Source: Nonomuraea ceibae (GTDB lineage: Bacteria; Actinomycetota; Actinomycetes; Streptosporangiales; Streptosporangiaceae). From it: a DNA stretch of 64,000 nucleotides. A program made the position numbers and the translations under genes. The stretch covers positions 1 through 64,000 of the forward strand of contig NZ_JAHKRO010000019.1 in NCBI RefSeq assembly GCF_019396325.1. The letters run 5' to 3'. Below, piece after piece: positions 18,066-27,383 of this stretch (position 1 is the stretch's first letter; each line of letters begins with the position of its first letter). Below the pieces are notes generated by a model, which was not told the DNA's origin, searched no databases, and saw only the letters and a list, made by a program, of their open reading frames with translations.

Positions 18066-19055
18066 CTAGCCGCCGATCGCCGACATGGGCCGGGCGGGCT
18101 GGAGGAAGGACGGGTCGTCGATGCCGTGGCCGGGGCGTTTGCGGGCGACGGCGGCGAGCCAGCGCTGGGCGAGGTCGTCGTCGGTGGCTCCGGCGCGCAT
18201 GGCGGACTTGAGGTCGGACTCCTCGGTGGCGAACAGGCAGTTGCGGATCTGCCCGTCGGCGGTGAGCCGGACGCGGTCGCAGGCGCCGCAGAACGGCCGG
18301 GTGACGGAGCCGATGACGCCGACGCGGCCGGGGCCGCCGTCGACGAGGAAGCGTTCGGCGGGGGCGCTGCCGCGGTCCTCGCTCTCGTCGGGGGTGAGGG
18401 TGAACGCGGCCGACAGCAGGTCGAGGATCTCGTCGGCGGTGACCATGGTGTCGCGGCTCCAGCCGTGCTGGGCGTCGAGCGGCATCTGCTCGATGAAGCG
18501 CAGCTCGTAGCCCTGTTGCAGGCAGTAGCGCAGCAGCGGGACGGCCTCGTGCTGGTTGACGTCGCGCATGAGCACGGCGTTGACCTTGACGGGGCGCAGA
18601 CCGGCGTCGTGGGCGGCGGCCATGCCGGCGATCACGTCGGTGAACCGGTCGCGGTGGGCGAGTTTCTTGAACGTGTCGCGGTCGAGGGTGTCGAGCGAGA
18701 CATTGACGCGGCCGAGGCCGGCGGCGGCGAGGGGGGCGGCCAGGCGGGCCAGGCCGATGCCGTTGGTGGTGAGCGACACCTGGGGGCGCGGGGTGAGCGC
18801 GGTGGTGCGGGCGACGATGTCGGGCAGTTCGCGGCGCAGCAGCGGCTCGCCGCCGGTGTAGCGGACCTCGCGGATGCCGAGGCGTTCGACGCCGATGGTG
18901 ACGAGCCGGACGATCTCGTCGGCCGTGAGGAGCTGGGAGTTGGGCAGCCAGTCGAGACCCTCGGGCGGCATGCAGTAGGAGCAGCGCAGATTGCACTTGT
19001 CCGTGAGCGACACCCGCAGATCCGTCGCCACCCGTCCGAACGAGTCTCGCAACAT
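18066..19055 (-). CDS. moaA: GTP 3',8-cyclase MoaA
   Basis: A 329-residue radical SAM enzyme that starts molybdopterin synthesis by converting GTP to 3',8-cyclo-GTP. The N-terminal cluster motif CNLRCSYC (CxxxCxxC) and the C-terminal cluster PFCGACDRVRLTADGQIRNCLF are both present. The protein ends in the conserved Gly-Gly (SAIGG) that is needed for activity in this family. An AGGAGGT ribosome site precedes the ATG. No other moa gene is in the window except mobA two genes downstream. Confidence 0.95.
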   Translation of the reverse strand: MLRDSFGRVATDLRVSLTDKCNLRCSYCMPPEGLDWLPNSQLLTADEIVRLVTIGVERLGIREVRYTGGEPLLRRELPDIVARTTALTPRPQVSLTTNGIGLARLAAPLAAAGLGRVNVSLDTLDRDTFKKLAHRDRFTDVIAGMAAAHDAGLRPVKVNAVLMRDVNQHEAVPLLRYCLQQGYELRFIEQMPLDAQHGWSRDTMVTADEILDLLSAAFTLTPDESEDRGSAPAERFLVDGGPGRVGVIGSVTRPFCGACDRVRLTADGQIRNCLFATEESDLKSAMRAGATDDDLAQRWLAAVARKRPGHGIDDPSFLQPARPMSAIGG

Positions 19056-19114
19056 GGGGCGTCACCTCCTGTCGTTCGCCAGAGGCCCAGCCTACGTCGG
19101 CGTCATGCGCTGTC

Positions 19115-19870
19115 TCAAAACGCATACCGCTGTACGTGCCGGGCGTCGGCGAGGTACAGCTCGGGGTGGCCGTCGGCGAGGTGGGCGGCGAAGGCGGCGT
19201 CGCCGGCGGCGGCCCGTTCGCGGATGTGGCGGGCGAGCCCGTGCAGGACGCGGACGAGGGTGCCGGGCAGCGCCCGCCGGTCGGACTCGGGCAGGCCGTA
19301 GGCGTCGCAGAACAGCCGCAGCCGCCGGATCTGCTCGGCGACGGGCAGCGGCTCCTCGCCGTGGCCGCCGAGGGTGATGGGGACGAAGCGGTAGGCGGCG
19401 TGGGCGACGTCCCACAGACGGGGCGCGGGGTGCGCGGTGTCGAAGTCGATGAACGCGACGGGCACGCCGTCGCGGAAGACGCAGTTGTACGGGGCGACGT
19501 CGCCGTGGCAGACGACCTCGGCGGGCTCCTTGGGCGCGAACTGCCAGCGGGCGCCGGCGGGCGGGACATAGCCGATGGTGGCGTCGTGGTAGTCGCGCAG
19601 CAGCGCGGCCACGGCGGTCAGCGTGGCGTCGCTCCAGGTGGAGGGGGGCGCCGGGTAGTGGGCGACGGCGCCGGGCACGTAGTCGAGGATCTCGCGCCCG
19701 CGCTCGTCGAGGCCGTGGGCGCGGGGCGCGCCGGTGAAGCCGCGGGCGGCCAGGTGGGTGAGCAGGCCGTGCACGGCGGGGGTCCACGGCGCGGCGGGGC
19801 GGCGGACGGTGTCGCCGGCCCGGACGACCTCGTTGACCCCGCCTCCGGCCAGCGGTTCTTCGGCGATCAC
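19115..19870 (-). CDS. Aminoglycoside-phosphotransferase-like kinase (APH fold)
   Basis: A 251-residue protein. It has the catalytic loop VVCHGDVAPYNCVF (HGDxxxxN) and the metal-binding AFIDFDTAHPAPRLWDVA (DFD). The N-terminal ATP-lid lysine region is weak. APH-fold proteins phosphorylate aminoglycosides, choline, homoserine, sugars or other alcohols; nothing here identifies the substrate, and antibiotic resistance should not be assumed. GTG start at 19870. It is divergent from rtcB and 59 bp upstream of moaA, possibly in one transcript. Confidence 0.8.
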   Translation of the reverse strand: MIAEEPLAGGGVNEVVRAGDTVRRPAAPWTPAVHGLLTHLAARGFTGAPRAHGLDERGREILDYVPGAVAHYPAPPSTWSDATLTAVAALLRDYHDATIGYVPPAGARWQFAPKEPAEVVCHGDVAPYNCVFRDGVPVAFIDFDTAHPAPRLWDVAHAAYRFVPITLGGHGEEPLPVAEQIRRLRLFCDAYGLPESDRRALPGTLVRVLHGLARHIRERAAAGDAAFAAHLADGHPELYLADARHVQRYAF

Positions 19871-19964
19871 GGCGGGGATCGTAACAAGCTGGCGGGTAAA
19901 ATGAGTGGGTTTTCACCTGCGCCCCCGGCAGACTGGATCAAGAACGAACCGAGGAGATCCACTC

Positions 19965-21119
19965 ATGCCGCACCAGCCCGCACCGAACCTGCTGTCCTGG
20001 GCCAGCGAGATCGACGAGGGAACGATCACGCAGGCCGCTCGCGCCGCCCGCCTGCCGTTCGTCTCCGGGCACGTCGCTCTCATGCCCGACGCGCACGTCG
20101 GCATCGGCGCGACGGTCGGCTCGGTCATCCCCACCGAGGGCGCGATCATCCCGGCCGCCGTCGGGGTCGACATCGGCTGCGGCATGGTCGCGACCGAGAC
20201 CACGCTCACGGCCGCGGACCTGCCGGCCACGCTCGACGCGCTGATGCCGCTGGTGGAGCGCCGCATCCCGGCGGGCGTCGGCAAGGGCCACGAGGACCCG
20301 TCGGTCGACCGGGCGCTGAGCGAGCTCGGCCGTCCGCGCACGGAGCTGACGGGCAAGCAGGAGGCGACGGTGTCGCGCCAGTTCGGCACGCTCGGCTCGG
20401 GCAACCACTTCGTCGAGGTGTGCCTGGACGAGCGCGACCGGGTGTGGACGGTGCTGCACTCGGGTTCGCGCGGCATCGGCAACCAGCTCGCGACCAAGCA
20501 CATCGCCGGGGCCAAGAACCTGATGCGCCGCCAGGCGATCGGGCTGGAGGACCCGGACCTGGCGTACCTGGTGCAGGGCTCGCCGGAGTTCGACGCCTAC
20601 ATCGAGGACATGCTGTGGGCGCAGCGCTACGCGATGGCCTCGCGGGCCCGGATGGACCGGGTCCTGGTCGACGCCCTGTTCCGCGTCGTGGGCACGGGGC
20701 GCAGGGTGCGGACCATCAACTGCCACCACAACTTCACCCAGCTGGAGGAGCACCACGGCAAGAGGCTGTGGATCACCAGGAAGGGCGCGATCAAGGCCGA
20801 CACCGGTGACGAGGGCGTCATCCCGGGCTCGATGGGGACGCGCTCGTACATCGTGAGCGGGCGCGGCAACGCGGAGTCGTACCACTCGTGCGCGCACGGG
20901 GCGGGGCGGCGGATGTCGCGCACCAGGGCCAAGCGGGAGCTGTCGGCCTCGTCGCTGAAGGCGGCGATGCGGGGCCGCACCTGGAACGAGGACCGCGCGG
21001 CGGCGCTGGTGGACGAGCACCCGGAGGCGTACAAGCCGATCGACCAGGTGATGGAGGACCAGAAGGACCTGGTGACGGTGCGGCACACGCTGCGGCAGGT
21101 GTTCAACTACAAGGGCTGA
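19965..21119 (+). CDS. rtcB: RtcB family RNA ligase
   Basis: A 384-residue RtcB protein that joins 2',3'-cyclic phosphate or 3'-phosphate ends to 5'-OH ends using GTP and manganese. Visible motifs are [28 protein letters not shown] (metal Cys), [23 protein letters not shown] and [16 protein letters not shown], which includes the guanylated histidine. The ATG at 19965 is preceded by GAGGAG and starts in-family. No archease or rtcA gene is adjacent. aroQ begins 4 bp after the stop. Confidence 0.93.
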   Translation: MPHQPAPNLLSWASEIDEGTITQAARAARLPFVSGHVALMPDAHVGIGATVGSVIPTEGAIIPAAVGVDIGCGMVATETTLTAADLPATLDALMPLVERRIPAGVGKGHEDPSVDRALSELGRPRTELTGKQEATVSRQFGTLGSGNHFVEVCLDERDRVWTVLHSGSRGIGNQLATKHIAGAKNLMRRQAIGLEDPDLAYLVQGSPEFDAYIEDMLWAQRYAMASRARMDRVLVDALFRVVGTGRRVRTINCHHNFTQLEEHHGKRLWITRKGAIKADTGDEGVIPGSMGTRSYIVSGRGNAESYHSCAHGAGRRMSRTRAKRELSASSLKAAMRGRTWNEDRAAALVDEHPEAYKPIDQVMEDQKDLVTVRHTLRQVFNYKG

Positions 21120-21123
21120 CACA

Positions 21124-21579
21124 ATGGCGGGCGTGACGACCGTGTACGTGTTCAACGGCCCCAATCTCAACCTGCTCGGCACCCGCAGGCCGGAGGTCTA
21201 CGGGACGGCCACGCTGGCCGACGTGGAGGCGCTGTGCCGCGAGGAGTGCGCGGCGGCCGGCGTGGAGCTCGACTTCCGGCAGTCCAACCACGAGGGCGAC
21301 CTCGTCGACTGGATCCAGGAGGCGGGCGCGGCGGTGAAGGCGGGCCGGGCGGTGGGCGCGGTGGTCAACGCGGGCGCCTACACGCACACGTCGGTGGCGC
21401 TGCACGACGCGATCGAGGGGGCGGAGCTGCCGGTGGTGGAGGTGCACATCTCCAACGTGCACCGGCGTGAGCCGTTCCGGCACCGCTCGTACCTGTCGCC
21501 GGTGGCGGCGGGGATCGTGGTGGGGTTCGGGGTGCGCGGCTACGCGCTGGCGATCAGGGGGCTGTGCCCGACCAGCTGA
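21124..21579 (+). CDS. aroQ: Type II 3-dehydroquinate dehydratase
   Basis: A 151-residue dodecameric dehydroquinase of the shikimate pathway. It carries [17 protein letters not shown] (with the catalytic Tyr and lid Arg), [17 protein letters not shown] and [18 protein letters not shown], which hold the catalytic Asn and His and the substrate-binding residues. It starts 4 bp after rtcB. Its 3' end overlaps the convergent sigma-factor gene by 26 bp. Confidence 0.95.
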   Translation: MAGVTTVYVFNGPNLNLLGTRRPEVYGTATLADVEALCREECAAAGVELDFRQSNHEGDLVDWIQEAGAAVKAGRAVGAVVNAGAYTHTSVALHDAIEGAELPVVEVHISNVHRREPFRHRSYLSPVAAGIVVGFGVRGYALAIRGLCPTS

Positions 21580-22765
21580 TGCGCTCCTCCAGCAGGGCCT
21601 GCTGGGCGGGGTTGGCGGTCAGGCGCAGGGCGCGCTCGTCGGCCTCGCGGGCCTCGCCTGGCCGGCCGAGGTCGCGCAGCAGCTCGGCATGGGTGGCGTG
21701 ATAGAGCGGATAGCGGTCGAGCGCGGCCCGCAGGTCCTTCAGCTCGCCGAGCGCGGCCTCGGGGCCGTCGGCGTGACGCACGGCGACGGCGCGGTGCAGC
21801 CGGGTGACGGGTGAGGGCGCGAGCCGCAGCAGCATGTCGTAGAGGACGACGATCTGCCGCCAGTCGGTGTCGTCCCAGCGGGCGGCCTCCGCGTGGCAGG
21901 CCGCGATGGCGGCCTGGAGCTGGTACGGGCCGGGCGCGCGGTGGCGGCGGGCGGTGCGGGTCAGCAGGGCGGTGGCCGCGGCGATGGCGTCGTGGTCCCA
22001 GCGGGACCGGTCCTGGTCGCGCAGCAGCACGAGGCCGCCGGAGTCGTCGAAGCGGGCGGCGTCGCGGGCCCGGTGCAGGCGGATGAGCGCGAGCAGCCCG
22101 GCGGCCTCGGGTTCGGCGGGCATCAGCCCGGTCAGCAGGGAGGCGAGCCATTCGGCGTCGTCGACCAGGTCGCGCGAGTGGGCGCGCTCGGCGGTGCTGG
22201 ACAGGTAGCCCTCGTTGAACAGCAGGTAGATGACGGCCAGCACCTCGCGCACGCGGGCGGGCAGCTCGCCGGCGGCGGGCACCCGGTACGGGATCCCGGC
22301 CTCGGCGATCTTCTTCTTGGCGCGGGTGATGCGCTGGGCGACGGTCGTCTCGGGGGCGAGGAAGGCGGCGGCGATCTGGCCGGTGGTGAGCCCGCACACC
22401 ACGCGCAGGGTGAGCGCGATCTGCGCGGCCCTGGGCAGCGCCGGGTGGCAGCAGGTGAACATGAGCCGCAGCCGCCCGTCGGGCTCGGCCGGGGCGGGGT
22501 CGCGCAGCAGTTCCAGCTTGGCCCGGTAGACGGACTCGCGGCGCAGGACGTCGAGGCCGCGGCGGCGGGCCACCGTGTGGAGCCAGGCGTCGGGGCGGTC
22601 CGGGATGCCCTCGTCCGGCCAGCGGCGCAGCGCGGCCTCGACCGCGTCCTGGACCAGGTCCTCGGCGGCGGAGAAGTCGCCGAGGAGCGACACCAGCGAG
22701 GCGGCGAGCCGGCCCGCGTGCTCGCGCACCACGCGGGCCAGCTCGTCGGCGGGCGCGCCTGTCAC
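21554..22765 (-). CDS. ECF sigma factor with SnoaL/DUF6596-type extension (ECF42-like)
   Basis: A 403-residue group IV sigma factor. Region 2 is [20 protein letters not shown]...[21 protein letters not shown] and region 4 includes [20 protein letters not shown] and [20 protein letters not shown]-terminal ~230-residue helical extension ([18 protein letters not shown]..., TPR-like at [18 protein letters not shown]) is typical of the ECF42-like group. These sigma factors have no anti-sigma and are linked to DGPF/YCII proteins. The GTG start overlaps the YCII stop (22762-22765). Confidence 0.9.
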   Translation of the reverse strand: MTGAPADELARVVREHAGRLAASLVSLLGDFSAAEDLVQDAVEAALRRWPDEGIPDRPDAWLHTVARRRGLDVLRRESVYRAKLELLRDPAPAEPDGRLRLMFTCCHPALPRAAQIALTLRVVCGLTTGQIAAAFLAPETTVAQRITRAKKKIAEAGIPYRVPAAGELPARVREVLAVIYLLFNEGYLSSTAERAHSRDLVDDAEWLASLLTGLMPAEPEAAGLLALIRLHRARDAARFDDSGGLVLLRDQDRSRWDHDAIAAATALLTRTARRHRAPGPYQLQAAIAACHAEAARWDDTDWRQIVVLYDMLLRLAPSPVTRLHRAVAVRHADGPEAALGELKDLRAALDRYPLYHATHAELLRDLGRPGEAREADERALRLTANPAQQALLEERISWSGTAP

Positions 22766-23106
22766 CGTTCGACGGGCCTGATCTCGACCGTCGGGCAGGC
22801 GGGCCAGGTGCGGACCATGGCCAGGGCCTCGTCGAGGTCGGCCACGTCGATCTCGGCGAAGCCGCTGACGACCTCCTTGCCCTCCATGAACGGCCCGTCG
22901 GTGATGACGGGCTCGCCGCCGCCCTCCAGGCGGACGGTGGTGGCGGTGTGCGGCGGCGCGAGCTTGCTGCCGCCGGTGATCCGGCCGGCGTGGTCGGCGA
23001 ACCACTGCTCGACCTTCCGTACGGCCTCGGCGCGCTCGTCGCCGGTCATGGCCTCCAGGTCCTTGGTGAACTGCTCGGTGTCCATGAACATCAGCACGTA
23101 TTTCAC
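22762..23106 (-). CDS. YCII/DGPF-domain protein partnered with the ECF sigma factor
   Basis: A 114-residue YCII-like ferredoxin-fold protein. It starts MKYVLMFMDTEQF and has the signature TDGPFMEGKEVVSGF (DGPF). DGPF proteins are commonly encoded with ECF42-type sigma factors and often lie in their regulons; a sensing or small-molecule role has been proposed but is not proven. Coupled to the sigma factor by a four-base overlap. Confidence 0.88.
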   Translation of the reverse strand: MKYVLMFMDTEQFTKDLEAMTGDERAEAVRKVEQWFADHAGRITGGSKLAPPHTATTVRLEGGGEPVITDGPFMEGKEVVSGFAEIDVADLDEALAMVRTWPACPTVEIRPVER

Positions 23107-23158
23107 GACATTCCCCTTCCCGTGGGTCTCACCTGTAAGACGAACGGGAGAGCGCCCG

Positions 23159-24355
23159 TCACGACACCGGCCGCCAGGCGGGCGGCTCGCCGGTGTCGGT
23201 CAGGTCCCAGGCGCCGTTCGCGCGCAGGCGGTCCTCGTAGTAGTGGACGGTGGCGGGCATGGGCACGCCGGCGGCGAAGGCGTCGCGGGCGGCCCGCCTG
23301 AGCCGTTCCGGCGGCACGCCGAGCGCGGCCTCGGCGACGGCGGCGAGGCGTTCGAGCGCGTGGTGGCCGAGGAAGCTGTCGTAGGCGAGGCTGAAGACGC
23401 TCTCGCGCGGCTGCCGGACGTCGCGGGAGATCACGTTGACGGGCGGCAGCTCGCGGGTGAGGCCGAGGTCGTGGCGGGTGCGGGGGTCGACGTAGACGCC
23501 GCAGTCGCGGTAGAGGACGGCCGTGCGCCCGCCGCCGTCGAAGGCGAACAGCGTGTTCTGGCCGTGCGGCTCCAGGACGCATCCCGTACGGGTCAGCGCC
23601 CGGCACCACAGCTCGACCATCGGGGTGACGACGCGGCGGGCCAGCCAGTCGCCGGGGTCCTCGCCGCTGCGGGCCACGAGCTGCTCCATCAGCGTCGGGT
23701 CGCCGGGCCGCCGCACGTCGTGGCCGTACAGCGCGAACAGCGGCACGGTGAACGGCAGGCCGCCGGAGCGGGGGCGGGCCTCGCGCAGCAGGAAGCCCCA
23801 CGCCTCGCGCGGGTCGTCGCCGAGCACGCCGCCCGCCACCTCGGGCAGCACGGGCAGCCCGGCGGCCAGCAGCTCCTCGGCGGCCCAGAGCTGCACGGTG
23901 ATGATCGGGCGGCGCAGCCGCCGGGTGAACCGCGACAGCCTGCGCGGGTAGTGCAGCTTGACGAAGTGCGGCTCGACGGGCTCGGCGCCGATCCGCTCGA
24001 CGAACACGGTGCGGGCGTTGGCCGAGGGCACCACGGTCAGGTCGGGGCCGCGTTCGACCAGCGCGTCGCGGCCGGGCAGGGCGGGGTGGGCGAGCGTCTC
24101 GGGGTGGACGGGCAGCAGGAAGCCGTCGCCGCGCCGGTAGAGCTTGGTGAGCGTGGACTCGACGGCGTTCGTCAGGAACGTCCCGGTGACGCGGAAGGTC
24201 GGCACGGGGAAGCGGGGGCGGCCGAGCTGCGGGTGGTAGGGCTCGGAGATCTCCAGGTCGGCGGAGAAGCTGCTGTAGGCGCGGGTGCCCCCGCCCAGGT
24301 AGCGCTCGGCGTGCTGCCAGGTGTGGAGGGGGTCTGCCGCGTCATCGAGGATCAT
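23159..24355 (-). CDS. IucA/IucC-like NIS siderophore synthetase, N-terminally short
   Basis: A 398-residue member of the NRPS-independent siderophore synthetase family, which condenses a carboxylate (often citrate) with an amine or hydroxylamine using ATP. Visible motifs are LLPVHP (81-86), SANART (111-116), FVKLHYPRRLSRFTR (131-145) and LEPHGQN (261-267), all in family order. The usual proteins are about 580-620 residues; this one lacks the N-terminal ~150-200 residues and the first GHPxHPxxK region, and the upstream DNA encodes the decarboxylase, not the missing part. The start overlaps that gene by 14 bp. Confidence 0.8.
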   Translation of the reverse strand: MILDDAADPLHTWQHAERYLGGGTRAYSSFSADLEISEPYHPQLGRPRFPVPTFRVTGTFLTNAVESTLTKLYRRGDGFLLPVHPETLAHPALPGRDALVERGPDLTVVPSANARTVFVERIGAEPVEPHFVKLHYPRRLSRFTRRLRRPIITVQLWAAEELLAAGLPVLPEVAGGVLGDDPREAWGFLLREARPRSGGLPFTVPLFALYGHDVRRPGDPTLMEQLVARSGEDPGDWLARRVVTPMVELWCRALTRTGCVLEPHGQNTLFAFDGGGRTAVLYRDCGVYVDPRTRHDLGLTRELPPVNVISRDVRQPRESVFSLAYDSFLGHHALERLAAVAEAALGVPPERLRRAARDAFAAGVPMPATVHYYEDRLRANGAWDLTDTGEPPAWRPVS

Positions 24356-25487
24356 CGCGTCCGTCCAGGTAGTGCAGGCCGGGGTGGGGGTGCATGAGGA
24401 AGTCGTGGTGGGACAGGTTCCACGCGTAGGCGCCGGCCAGGCCGAAGGCGATCAGGTCGCCGGGGCGCAGGCCGGTGACGGGGGCGTCGCGGTGCAGCAC
24501 GTCCTTGGGGGTGCACAGCTGGCCGACGAGGGTGGCGCGGCCGGTCAGGGCGGGGCCCGCGCTCTCGCGGTGGATCACGGTGAAGGGCTGGTCGTGGCCG
24601 CGGGCGACGGGGGTGCGCAGGTGGTGGGTGCCGCCGCGCAGGACGGCGTAGTCGCGGCCGTGGTTGCGCTTGACGTCGAGGACGTCGGTGACGTACCAGC
24701 CGTCGTAGGCGGTCAGCGCGCGGCCGGGCTCGATCCGCAGCCGCGCCCCGCCGAGGCGGGACAGCGCGCCGGCGTAGGCGGCCCAGCCGAACCGCTCGTC
24801 CGGGGCGGCGTAGTCGACGCCCATGCCGCCGCCCAGGTCGAGCTCGGGGGCGGTGAGGTGCGGCAGGTGCGCGCCGATCCAGCCGAGCGCCCAGCGGGCG
24901 ACCTCGGCGGCGAGCCGGGCCAGGCCGGCCGCGTCCTCTCGGGCCCAGGTGAGGTGGGTGTGCAGGCCGTGCACGCGGATCCGCGGCGCGTCCGCGAGCA
25001 GCGGCAGGCAGGCGGCCAGCCCGGCGGGGTCCATGCCGAACGGGGTGGCGGCGCCCTCGCCGGGCAGGCCGGGGTTGGCGCGCAGCAGCACGTCGGCTCC
25101 GCGCGGGCCGGCCAGCTCGATCAGGCGGGCCAGCTCGCGGGGGCTCTCGACGTGCAGCCGCTCGACGCCCGCCTCCAGGGCGAGGGCCAGCTCGGCCGGG
25201 GTCTTGCCGGGGCCGCTGAAGGCGATCCGGGCGTCCGGCGCGACCTCGCGCACGTGCGCCAGCTCGCCGCCGGAGGCGACCTCGAAGCCGTCCACGTACG
25301 GGCGCAGCGTCCGCAGGATCTCGGCGGCCGGGTTGGCCTTGACGGCGTAGAAGACCTCGGCCGTGCCGCCCATCGCGGCGCGCACGTCGGCGGCGTGCGC
25401 GGCCAGGCCGGGCAGGTCGTACACGTAGGCGGGCAGGCCGCCGGCGCCCGCCAGCCGCAGCGCCGCGGCGCGCACCCGCTGCCTCAC
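24342..25487 (-). CDS. Type III PLP-dependent decarboxylase (SbnH/LysA-like)
   Basis: A 381-residue alanine-racemase-fold decarboxylase. The PLP lysine is Lys50 in VFYAVKANP; other marks are GGELAHVRE, HTHLTW, DLGGGMGVDY (phosphate loop), RIEPGRALTAYDG and GQLCTPKDVLHRD (catalytic Cys). The family includes diaminopimelate and ornithine decarboxylases and SbnH, which makes the diamine for staphyloferrin B. Coupling to an IucA/IucC-like synthetase suggests it makes an amine building block. GTG start without a strong ribosome site. Confidence 0.85.
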   Translation of the reverse strand: MRQRVRAAALRLAGAGGLPAYVYDLPGLAAHAADVRAAMGGTAEVFYAVKANPAAEILRTLRPYVDGFEVASGGELAHVREVAPDARIAFSGPGKTPAELALALEAGVERLHVESPRELARLIELAGPRGADVLLRANPGLPGEGAATPFGMDPAGLAACLPLLADAPRIRVHGLHTHLTWAREDAAGLARLAAEVARWALGWIGAHLPHLTAPELDLGGGMGVDYAAPDERFGWAAYAGALSRLGGARLRIEPGRALTAYDGWYVTDVLDVKRNHGRDYAVLRGGTHHLRTPVARGHDQPFTVIHRESAGPALTGRATLVGQLCTPKDVLHRDAPVTGLRPGDLIAFGLAGAYAWNLSHHDFLMHPHPGLHYLDGRDDPR

Positions 25488-25655
25488 GGGCCGTCGCCCC
25501 GTTCGCGTCTCCTCATCGGCTCATTGTTCCGCATGGGCGGGTCCTTCGGGTTTCCTGAGAGTGAACGGCACGGCGGCGGGCCGGCCGGGCGGGTTCCCAG
25601 AGTTCTCCCAGAAGGTCACAGAAGGCGGTCGGCCGGACCCGCCAGGATCTCGGCC

Positions 25656-26570
25656 ATGACGACGATCGACGTAAGAGGGCTGACCAAGCGGTACGGGCCG
25701 GACACGGTGGTGGACGACCTGTCGTTCACCGTCTCCCCCGGGCAGGTGACCGGCTTCCTCGGCCCGAACGGCGCGGGCAAGTCCACCACGATGAAAATGA
25801 TCATGGGGTTGGCGGCTCCCACGAGCGGGTCCGCCACCGTCGGCGGACGCCGCTACCGGGACCTGCCCGTGCCCCTGACCGAGGTGGGCGCGCTGCTCGA
25901 CGCCGGGGCGGTGCACGGCGGCCGGACGGCGTACGACCACCTGCTGGCGCTCGCGGTGAGCAACGGCCTGCCCCGGCGCCGCGCCGACGAGGTGCTCGCC
26001 AGGACCGGGCTGGAGTTCGTGGCCGGCAAGCGGGCCGGCGGGTTCTCGCTCGGGATGCGGCAGCGGCTCGGCATCGCGGCGGCGCTGCTCGGCGACCCGG
26101 CTGTGCTGATCTTCGACGAGCCGGTGAACGGGCTCGACCCCGAGGGCATCCGCTGGATCCGCGGCTTCATGCGCTCCCTCGCCCGTGAGGGCCGGGCCGT
26201 GCTGGTCTCCAGCCATCTCATGAGCGAGATGGCGCTGACCGCCGACCACCTGGTGGTCATCGGCCGGGGCCGGCTCATCGCCGACACCGGGATGGGCGAG
26301 TTCGTGCGCGGCGCCGGCGAGGGCGCCGTGCTCGTCCGCGCGTCCGGGGCGGACTCCTTCGCGCGCCGGCTGACCGCCGCCGGGGCCGCCGTGCGCGGCG
26401 GGCCGGAGTCGTCCCTCGTCGTCTCCGGCATGACGAGCGCGGAGATCGGCAAGCTCGCCGCCTACCACGGCGTCGAGCTGAGCGAGCTCACCCCGCAGCG
26501 GCCCTCGCTGGAGGACGCCTTCATGGAGCTGACCAGGGACAGCGTCGAGTACCAGGGGGCCCGGGCATGA
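25656..26570 (+). CDS. ABC transporter ATP-binding protein
   Basis: A 304-residue ABC-2-type exporter ATPase. Walker A is GPNGAGKST, the signature is FSLGMRQRL and Walker B is VLIFDEPVNGLDPEG; the H-loop is VLVSSHLMSEM. This is the CcmA/DrrA pattern. It is divergent from the siderophore-type operon across a 168-bp gap and overlaps the permease by four bases (26567-26570). The cargo is unknown; a lipid, antibiotic or peptide is typical. A two-component system follows, as is common for self-protection exporters. Confidence 0.9.
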   Translation: MTTIDVRGLTKRYGPDTVVDDLSFTVSPGQVTGFLGPNGAGKSTTMKMIMGLAAPTSGSATVGGRRYRDLPVPLTEVGALLDAGAVHGGRTAYDHLLALAVSNGLPRRRADEVLARTGLEFVAGKRAGGFSLGMRQRLGIAAALLGDPAVLIFDEPVNGLDPEGIRWIRGFMRSLAREGRAVLVSSHLMSEMALTADHLVVIGRGRLIADTGMGEFVRGAGEGAVLVRASGADSFARRLTAAGAAVRGGPESSLVVSGMTSAEIGKLAAYHGVELSELTPQRPSLEDAFMELTRDSVEYQGARA

Positions 26571-27349
26571 GCTCCGTGCGCTTCACCCGCCTCCTGCACG
26601 CCGAATGGATCAAGCTGCGCGGCCTGCGTTCCACCTGGTACACGCTGGCCTGCCTGTTCGTGGTCGGGCTCGGCATCACGGGCCTGTCGATGAGCACGGC
26701 CGGGGCCGACCACGCGGCCCTGACCGAGGCGGAACGGCAGGCGTGGGACCCGACGAACCTCAGCCTGACGTCGTACATCGTCGCCCAGCTGATCATCGGC
26801 GTGGTGGGCATCCTGGTCGTCACCTCCGAGTACGCGACCGGGCTGATGGCGACGACGCTGACCGCCGCGCCCCGCAGGCACCGGCTGCTGGCGGCCAAGG
26901 TGGTGGTGGCGACCGCGATCGCCGTGGTGGCGGGGCAGGCGCTGATGCTCGCCTCCTTCCTCCTCGGCCAGGCCCTCCTCGCCGGTCAGGGCGTGCCGTA
27001 CGCGCGGCTCGGCGACCCGGGGGTGTTCTCCGCGGTGGCGGGCGGCGGGGTCTACCTGGCGGCGATCGCGCTGCTGTCGGCCGGGCTCGGCACGATCATG
27101 CGGGCCACGGCGGGGGCGCTCGCCACACTGGTGGGGATCGTCTTCCTGGTGCCCGCCCTCGCGGGCCTGTTCCCGTCGTGGCTGCAGGGCCTCGTCGCCG
27201 TCTGGCCGACCAGGGGCGCCGCCTCGGTGCTCACGACGGTCCCCGACCCGGCCCACCCGCACCCGTGGCTGAACCTGGGCGGGATGTGCCTCGGGGTGGC
27301 CGCCGTGCTGGCCGCCGCGTTCGTGCTGTTCCGGCGCCGCGACGTGTGA
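26567..27349 (+). CDS. ABC-2 type permease
   Basis: A 260-residue integral membrane protein with about six hydrophobic segments (for example YTLACLFVVGLGITGL, LIIGVVGILVVTSEYATG, AAIALLSAGLGTIM, LVGIVFLVPALAGLFP). The ATSEYATGLM-type turn between helices 2 and 3 (TSEYATGLMATTLTAAPRR) is the hallmark of ABC-2 permeases that pair with CcmA-like ATPases. The start overlaps the ATPase stop. Confidence 0.88.
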   Translation: MSSVRFTRLLHAEWIKLRGLRSTWYTLACLFVVGLGITGLSMSTAGADHAALTEAERQAWDPTNLSLTSYIVAQLIIGVVGILVVTSEYATGLMATTLTAAPRRHRLLAAKVVVATAIAVVAGQALMLASFLLGQALLAGQGVPYARLGDPGVFSAVAGGGVYLAAIALLSAGLGTIMRATAGALATLVGIVFLVPALAGLFPSWLQGLVAVWPTRGAASVLTTVPDPAHPHPWLNLGGMCLGVAAVLAAAFVLFRRRDV

Positions 27350-27383
27350 TGGGCGGGCACCGGGCTTCCGTATCCTGGCCGGC

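Noticed and set aside
17290-19569. A 759-codon minus-strand frame over moaA and the P1 peptidase
   Set aside because: Shadow of two real genes in a neighbouring frame; composition is Arg/Pro-rich with no domain.
19115-19870. Antibiotic resistance for the APH-fold protein
   Set aside because: Only the general kinase motifs are present; the fold covers many non-antibiotic substrates and the context is cofactor synthesis.
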